Below, piece by piece: positions 60,685 to 64,000 of a stretch of DNA of 64,000 nt (positions within the stretch are counted from its first letter, which is position 1; every line of letters starts with the position of its first letter). A model generated the notes under the pieces. It was not told the DNA's origin, did not search any database, and saw nothing but the letters and a program-made list of their open reading frames with translations. This DNA comes from Bradyrhizobium sp. CB2312 (GTDB taxonomy: Bacteria; Pseudomonadota; Alphaproteobacteria; Rhizobiales; Xanthobacteraceae): positions 3,803,501 to 3,867,500 of the forward strand of contig NZ_CP121668.1 in assembly GCF_029714425.1 (NCBI RefSeq). Direction: 5' to 3'. The position numbers were made by a program, and so were the translations under genes.

Positions 60685-61239
60685 ATGCCAGCCACATCGT
60701 CGAACAAATCCTATCGCGTCGGCCGCTCCAAGACCGGACTCGGCCTCTTCGCCACCAAACCGATCAAGAAGGGAACCCGGATCATCCGTTATTTCGGACC
60801 GATCCTGGACTCGCGGATTCCCGAGCAGGACGACATCGAGAACAAATATCTGTTCGAGCTCAACGGCCGCTGGACCATCGACGGCTCGGTGCGCAAGAAT
60901 CTGGCGCGCTACATCAATCATTCCTGCCGGCCCAACGCCGAGTCCGACGTCCGGCCGCGCGAGCGCAAGGTGTTCATCCGTGCCATCAAGAACATCGAGC
61001 CCGGCGACGAGATCAACTACGATTACGGCACCGACTATTTCAAGGCCTATCTGAAGCCGATCGGCTGCAAATGCACCTCCTGCGAGAACAAGCGCAAGAA
61101 GCTGCGCGCCGAGGCGCGGGCCGAACGCGCCAAGGTGAAGGCGCGCACGGAAGCCAAGGCCAAGAAGGCGCCCGCCAAGGGCGTCAAAAAGAAGAAGCTG
61201 AACGGTCACGCGTTCGGCAAGGCCCGCGCGCAGGCGTAG
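60685..61239 (+). CDS. SET-domain protein lysine methyltransferase
   Basis: The 184-residue product holds a full SET domain (about 8-117): GRSKTGLGLFATKPIKKGTR at the start, then FELNGRWTIDG, the NHSCRPNA motif (79-86) for S-adenosylmethionine and substrate, and the catalytic YDYG (112-115). A post-SET Cys set (C128, C130 and C133 of CKCTSC, plus C81) could bind zinc. The C-terminal 40 residues are Lys/Ala/Arg-rich (RTEAKAKKAPAKGVKKKKLN) and could be its own or another target. The ATG at 60685 follows two codons after an alternative TTG. Bacterial SET proteins such as those of Chlamydia methylate histone-like proteins. Confidence 0.9.
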   Translation: MPATSSNKSYRVGRSKTGLGLFATKPIKKGTRIIRYFGPILDSRIPEQDDIENKYLFELNGRWTIDGSVRKNLARYINHSCRPNAESDVRPRERKVFIRAIKNIEPGDEINYDYGTDYFKAYLKPIGCKCTSCENKRKKLRAEARAERAKVKARTEAKAKKAPAKGVKKKKLNGHAFGKARAQA

Positions 61240-61265
61240 CGCAAGCTCGTTCGTCCAGCTCAGGT

Positions 61266-61392
61266 GTCATGCCCCGGCCTTGACCGGGGCATCCAATACG
61301 CCGCACGACCTCCGCATACGACTACGGCCTCTGGAATACTGGGTCGCCCGGTCCAGTGCGCAATTGCGCACAAGCCGGGCGACGACAGTCGC
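61266..61392. repeat. Degenerate type B-like repeat after the SET gene
   Basis: Left half CATGCCCCGGCCTTGACCGG with GGCATCC and a right half around 61347-61386 with GTCGCCCGGTC, then GCGCAATTGCGC and GCCGGGCGACGAC. The elements are inverted pairs, but they fit less well than the other type B copies. Confidence 0.5.
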
Positions 61393-61402
61393 GGATGTGG
61401 CC

Positions 61403-61801
61403 TCACGCCGCCACGGCACTCCCGCTCTTCCGCAATCCCACATATTGCAGCTCGGCGAACACGCCGGTTGCGATCGCCTGCGCCACGACCATGAGCTCGC
61501 CGGCAAGGTTCGGCGACACCGTGCCCGAGAGCAGCAGCGCGATGCTGGCGACCGTCCAGGCCGCGTTGCCGATCACGACCAGCAGCACGAGCGGCTTTGC
61601 AAGGCAGGCGCGCGAGGCGAGCCAGCCGACCAGCGCGGTGTAGGCGATCAGGAACAGGCCGGTCTCGCGCAGCAGTGCTTCGGGCAAGTTGAACAGCGAG
61701 GCAAACGCGCCTGCGCCGAAGGTGAAGCCGAGGGCGGCGATGCTGCTGAAGACGGCGTCGGCGAGCAGGGCGCGGCGCAGGAAGGTGGATGCGTCGATCA
61801 T
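61403..61801 (-). CDS. Small membrane protein, divergent pair member
   Basis: The 132-residue product has four membrane segments (RRALLADAVFSSIAALGFTF; LFLIAYTALVGWLASRACLA; PLVLLVVIGNAAWTVASIAL; GELMVVAQAIATGVFAELQY). No domain name is certain. The ATG at 61801 (MIDASTFLRRA) is chosen as the first Met that starts the first membrane segment. A second short gene follows upstream at 61839-62069 on the same strand, and the pair lies opposite an XRE regulator, which probably controls both. Confidence 0.65.
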   Translation of the reverse strand: MIDASTFLRRALLADAVFSSIAALGFTFGAGAFASLFNLPEALLRETGLFLIAYTALVGWLASRACLAKPLVLLVVIGNAAWTVASIALLLSGTVSPNLAGELMVVAQAIATGVFAELQYVGLRKSGSAVAA

Positions 61802-61838
61802 CGTAGGTCTCCTTGGCTGGTTGGGCTCGGGGTGGAAT

Positions 61839-62069
61839 TCAGTGCAGCCCGCGCCACCAGGCGCGGAGCAGGCGGGCGATACGGAACGGGCAGAGGCTCC
61901 TGCCGATGCCGTGCTCGAAGGCGACAACCTGCGCGACGACATAGTCGCCGGTCGAATGCACCAGCGGCTCCGGCATGTTGAGGCTGCGCGCCAGCATGCG
62001 GGTGGCGAGCGCGATCGCCCAGGGCAGAACGTGGTCCGCAACGGTCCGGTAGAGCAGCAGCGCGATCAT
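61839..62069 (-). CDS. Small hypothetical protein upstream of the membrane gene
   Basis: The 76-residue product (MIALLLYRTVADHVLPWAIA) has one hydrophobic helix and a basic end (CPFRIARLLRAWWRGLH). The ATG at 62069 has AGGAG six bases before it; another ATG two codons upstream is too close to that ribosome site. It lies 37 bases upstream of the membrane gene and about 100 bases from the divergent XRE gene. Function is not known. Confidence 0.5.
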   Translation of the reverse strand: MIALLLYRTVADHVLPWAIALATRMLARSLNMPEPLVHSTGDYVVAQVVAFEHGIGRSLCPFRIARLLRAWWRGLH

Positions 62070-62170
62070 GGTCATCTCCTGTTGCGACCGAAGATGCGCG
62101 CGCCCGCGCCCCAATTCGATTACCTCGCGGGTAATGGAAGGGGTGAAATCCGCATGCTAGGTTTCTGGTC

Positions 62171-62992
62171 ATGAACGCACACGCATCCACGGCACAGGCC
62201 GAACGCAGCCAGCCGGTCCATATCGGCGATCATTTGCGCGAATGGCGGCAGCGCCGCCGGATGAGCCAGCTCGATCTGGCGGGCGAGGCCGAAGTCTCGG
62301 CGCGGCACTTGAGCTTTGTCGAGACCGGGCGCGCTGCGCCCTCGCGCGAGATGGTCTTGAAGCTCGCAGAGCGTCTCGACGTGCCCTTGCGCGAACGCAA
62401 CGTCCTGCTGGTCGCCGCCGGCTACGCGCCGGCCTTCCCGCAGCGCCCGCTGGAGGACCCCGCCTTGAAATCGGCCCGCCAGGCGATCGACCTCGTCCTC
62501 AAAGCGCATGAGCCCAATCCGGCGCTGGCAGTCGACCGGCATTGGAACCTGGTCTCCGCCAATCGCATGGTCGCGCCGCTGCTCGACGGCATCCCGCAGC
62601 GGCTGCTCGGCCAGCCCTTCAACGTACTGAGGCTCGCCTTTCATCCCGAGGCGCTGGCACCGCGCACGGTCAATCTCGCGGAATGGTGCGGACATCTGCT
62701 GGAGCGGCTGCACCGGCAATGCGAGGCGACGGCCGATCCTGAGCTGATCAAGCTCTACAACGATCTCAAGAGCTATCCCATTCCAGCGCGCTCGGCGCCG
62801 TTGCCCAGCGATACCGTCGCGATCCCCTTCAAGCTGCGCCACGATGGAGAGATACTAAGTTTCTTCTCCACCACCATGGTGTTCGGCACGCCCGTGGACA
62901 TCACCCTGTCCGAGCTGGCGCTGGAGACGTTCTTCCCGGCGGATGAACGCACGGCCGAGCGGCTCAAGCAGATGGCCGCAGCCATGTCCTAG
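62171..62992 (+). CDS. XRE-type regulator with MmyB-like ligand domain
   Basis: The 273-residue product has an N-terminal helix-turn-helix (HLREWRQRRRMSQLDLAGEA; VSARHLSFVETGRAAPSREM; LAERLDVPLRERN), about residues 18-80, and a C-terminal domain with LAVDRHWNLVSANRMVAPLL, like the MmyB ligand-binding domain. It is divergent from two small membrane genes, its likely targets. Such regulators often sense fatty acids or small molecules; the ligand is unknown. Confidence 0.9.
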   Translation: MNAHASTAQAERSQPVHIGDHLREWRQRRRMSQLDLAGEAEVSARHLSFVETGRAAPSREMVLKLAERLDVPLRERNVLLVAAGYAPAFPQRPLEDPALKSARQAIDLVLKAHEPNPALAVDRHWNLVSANRMVAPLLDGIPQRLLGQPFNVLRLAFHPEALAPRTVNLAEWCGHLLERLHRQCEATADPELIKLYNDLKSYPIPARSAPLPSDTVAIPFKLRHDGEILSFFSTTMVFGTPVDITLSELALETFFPADERTAERLKQMAAAMS

Positions 62993-63072
62993 CGCTATAT
63001 CCGGCGCCCTTGCCTCAGGGCGGGTTCGGCTTATCTTGGGGCAAACCGCACCGCCCGAAGGAGGCGCCTGAC

Positions 63073-63738
63073 ATGAGCACGCTCAAACCGCTCCAGATCG
63101 ATGTCGTCTCCGACGTGGTGTGCCCGTGGTGCTATATCGGGAAGCACCGGATCGAGAGCGCGCTCGCGCTCGTGCCTGACGTTCCCGTCAAGCTCAATTT
63201 CCGTCCGTTCTTCCTCAATCCCTGGGTGCCGCGCGAGGGCATCAGCCGCGAGGCCTATCTCACCCAGAAGTTCGGCTCCGTCGAAGCGTACAAGGGCATT
63301 GCCGGGCGCGTCGTCGCGGCGGCCAGCGAGGAGGGCCTCGTCTACAAGCCAGAGCTGGTGGCGCGGCAGCCCAACACGACCGATTGCCATCGCCTGATCC
63401 TCTGGGCCGAGGCGATCGGCAAGGCGCCCGAGATGAAGCAGCGCCTGATGGAGCTGTACTTCCGCGACGGCGGCGATCTCACCGATGTCAACGTGCTGGT
63501 GCAGGCGGCCGCCGATATCGGCCTCGACGCCGACGATGTGCGCAGGCGCCTTTCCACCGACGAGGACGTTGCGCGCGTCTCTGCCGACGCGCAGGAGGCT
63601 GCCGAGAAGGGCATCTCGGGCGTGCCGACTTACGTTTTCGCGCAGAAGTACGCCGTCTCCGGCGCGCAGGATCCGAACCTGCTCGCTCGGGCCATCCGCC
63701 AGGTCTCGGAAGAGATCAACGCGCAGGCGGCGGAGTAG
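63073..63738 (+). CDS. DsbA-family oxidoreductase (FrnE-like)
   Basis: The 221-residue product is a thioredoxin-fold protein with the active-site motif VVCPWCYIGKHR (Cys17 and Cys20) and cis-Pro in GISGVPTYVFAQ near residue 190. The helical insert and the DCHRLILWAEA segment resemble FrnE-type DsbA proteins, which are cytoplasmic and act in polyketide or stress biology. No signal peptide is seen. The ATG at 63073 starts at the first strand (LKPLQIDVVSDVVC). Confidence 0.9.
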   Translation: MSTLKPLQIDVVSDVVCPWCYIGKHRIESALALVPDVPVKLNFRPFFLNPWVPREGISREAYLTQKFGSVEAYKGIAGRVVAAASEEGLVYKPELVARQPNTTDCHRLILWAEAIGKAPEMKQRLMELYFRDGGDLTDVNVLVQAAADIGLDADDVRRRLSTDEDVARVSADAQEAAEKGISGVPTYVFAQKYAVSGAQDPNLLARAIRQVSEEINAQAAE

Positions 63739-63743
63739 CTGGC

Positions 63744-64000
63744 CTATTTGCGGAGCAGGCGAACTGCGCGGCGCGCCGCCGCGTAGGCGGCGCCGTGCGC
63801 TGCGAGCGCTCCGTGAACGAGCGCCACAACCGGATCGTTTCGCCGCAGCGGGATCAGCACGTCACCGATCGCGAAGCGTCCGCGCCAGATCGGATTGATC
63901 ATGGGATGGTCGGCACTCGCGGTGGAATCCGCACTCGCAATGGCTGGATCGGCGCAGAGATGGCGGGTGAGGTCGAGCGTGAGCTGCACGCCCGGCGAAT
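63744..64000 (-). CDS. C-terminal end of an unidentified protein (partial)
   Basis: On the minus strand the frame is open from the window edge to a stop at 63744. The last 80 or so residues read SPGVQLTLDLTRHLCADPA at the edge and then MINPIWRGRFAIGDVLIPLR, with VVALVHGALAAHGAAYAAAR and a basic end. The 5' part is beyond the window, so the length and function are unknown. It converges with the DsbA-family gene; only 5 bases separate the two stops. Confidence 0.5.
   Translation of the reverse strand, partial: SPGVQLTLDLTRHLCADPAIASADSTASADHPMINPIWRGRFAIGDVLIPLRRNDPVVALVHGALAAHGAAYAAARRAVRLLRK

Overview
The window is high-GC DNA with dense gene packing. It looks like a chromosomal segment of an alphaproteobacterium of the Bradyrhizobium type. 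The signs are 746-residue flagellins, the regulators FlbT and FlaF, FliX, a CckA hybrid kinase, a DksA with one cysteine, TTAA-N7-TTAA (CtrA-type) boxes before flagellar genes, and many copies of the palindromic repeats common in Bradyrhizobium. No rRNA, tRNA, CRISPR array, transposase or prophage gene was seen.

Positions 1-21345 and 26178-42848 form a large flagellar locus. Left to right it holds the end of flgE, then flgK and flgL. A four-gene enzyme operon follows (4140-9307): glycosyltransferase-like protein, PLP-fold enzyme, ATP-grasp ligase and PLP decarboxylase. After it come flbT, three tandem large flagellin genes, flaF, a FlaG-like gene, the flgI / rod-binding / FlgN-like operon, and fliX reading the other way. 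After an unrelated insert the locus resumes with flgF-flgG-flgA-flgH (minus strand), fliL-fliM, a DUF6468-like gene, a MotE-like gene, a 1248-residue periplasmic TPR protein, a FliO-like gene and fliP (minus strand), flgB-flgC-fliE, and fliQ-fliR-flhB. Two sigma-54 promoters sit before the flgF and flgI operons. CtrA-type boxes sit before the enzyme operon, flbT, fliC3, fliX, the TPR gene and flgB. This suggests a CtrA to sigma-54 to FlbT/FlaF hierarchy like that of Caulobacter.

Positions 21542-25915 are an insert of metabolic genes: two pairs of a HxlR-type regulator and a divergent NAD(P)-binding protein, dksA, and a fumarylacetoacetase-fold hydratase. From 43003 onward the genes are mostly not flagellar: cckA, a Tim44-domain protein, a lectin-like secreted protein, a glutathione transferase, a LuxR regulator with an isoprenylcysteine-methyltransferase-like gene and a decayed copy of it, class I fumarase, several small envelope proteins, a TetR-controlled module (carotenoid oxygenase plus membrane proteins, with four matching operators), a lysine-rich histone-H1-like protein near a SET-domain protein methyltransferase, an XRE regulator facing two small membrane genes, and a DsbA-family oxidoreductase.

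The strongest candidate for an undescribed system is the four-gene enzyme operon at 4140-9307. It has its own CtrA-type box, tightly coupled genes and a strong terminator, and lies between the hook-filament junction genes and the flagellins. The gene set could build a decarboxylated amino-acid conjugate that is attached to a sugar or protein, possibly a flagellar modification made on the cell-cycle schedule of the flagellum. This function is inference. Next in interest are the four-site TetR regulon, the SET plus lysine-rich protein pair, and the large periplasmic TPR protein beside the MotE-like gene.
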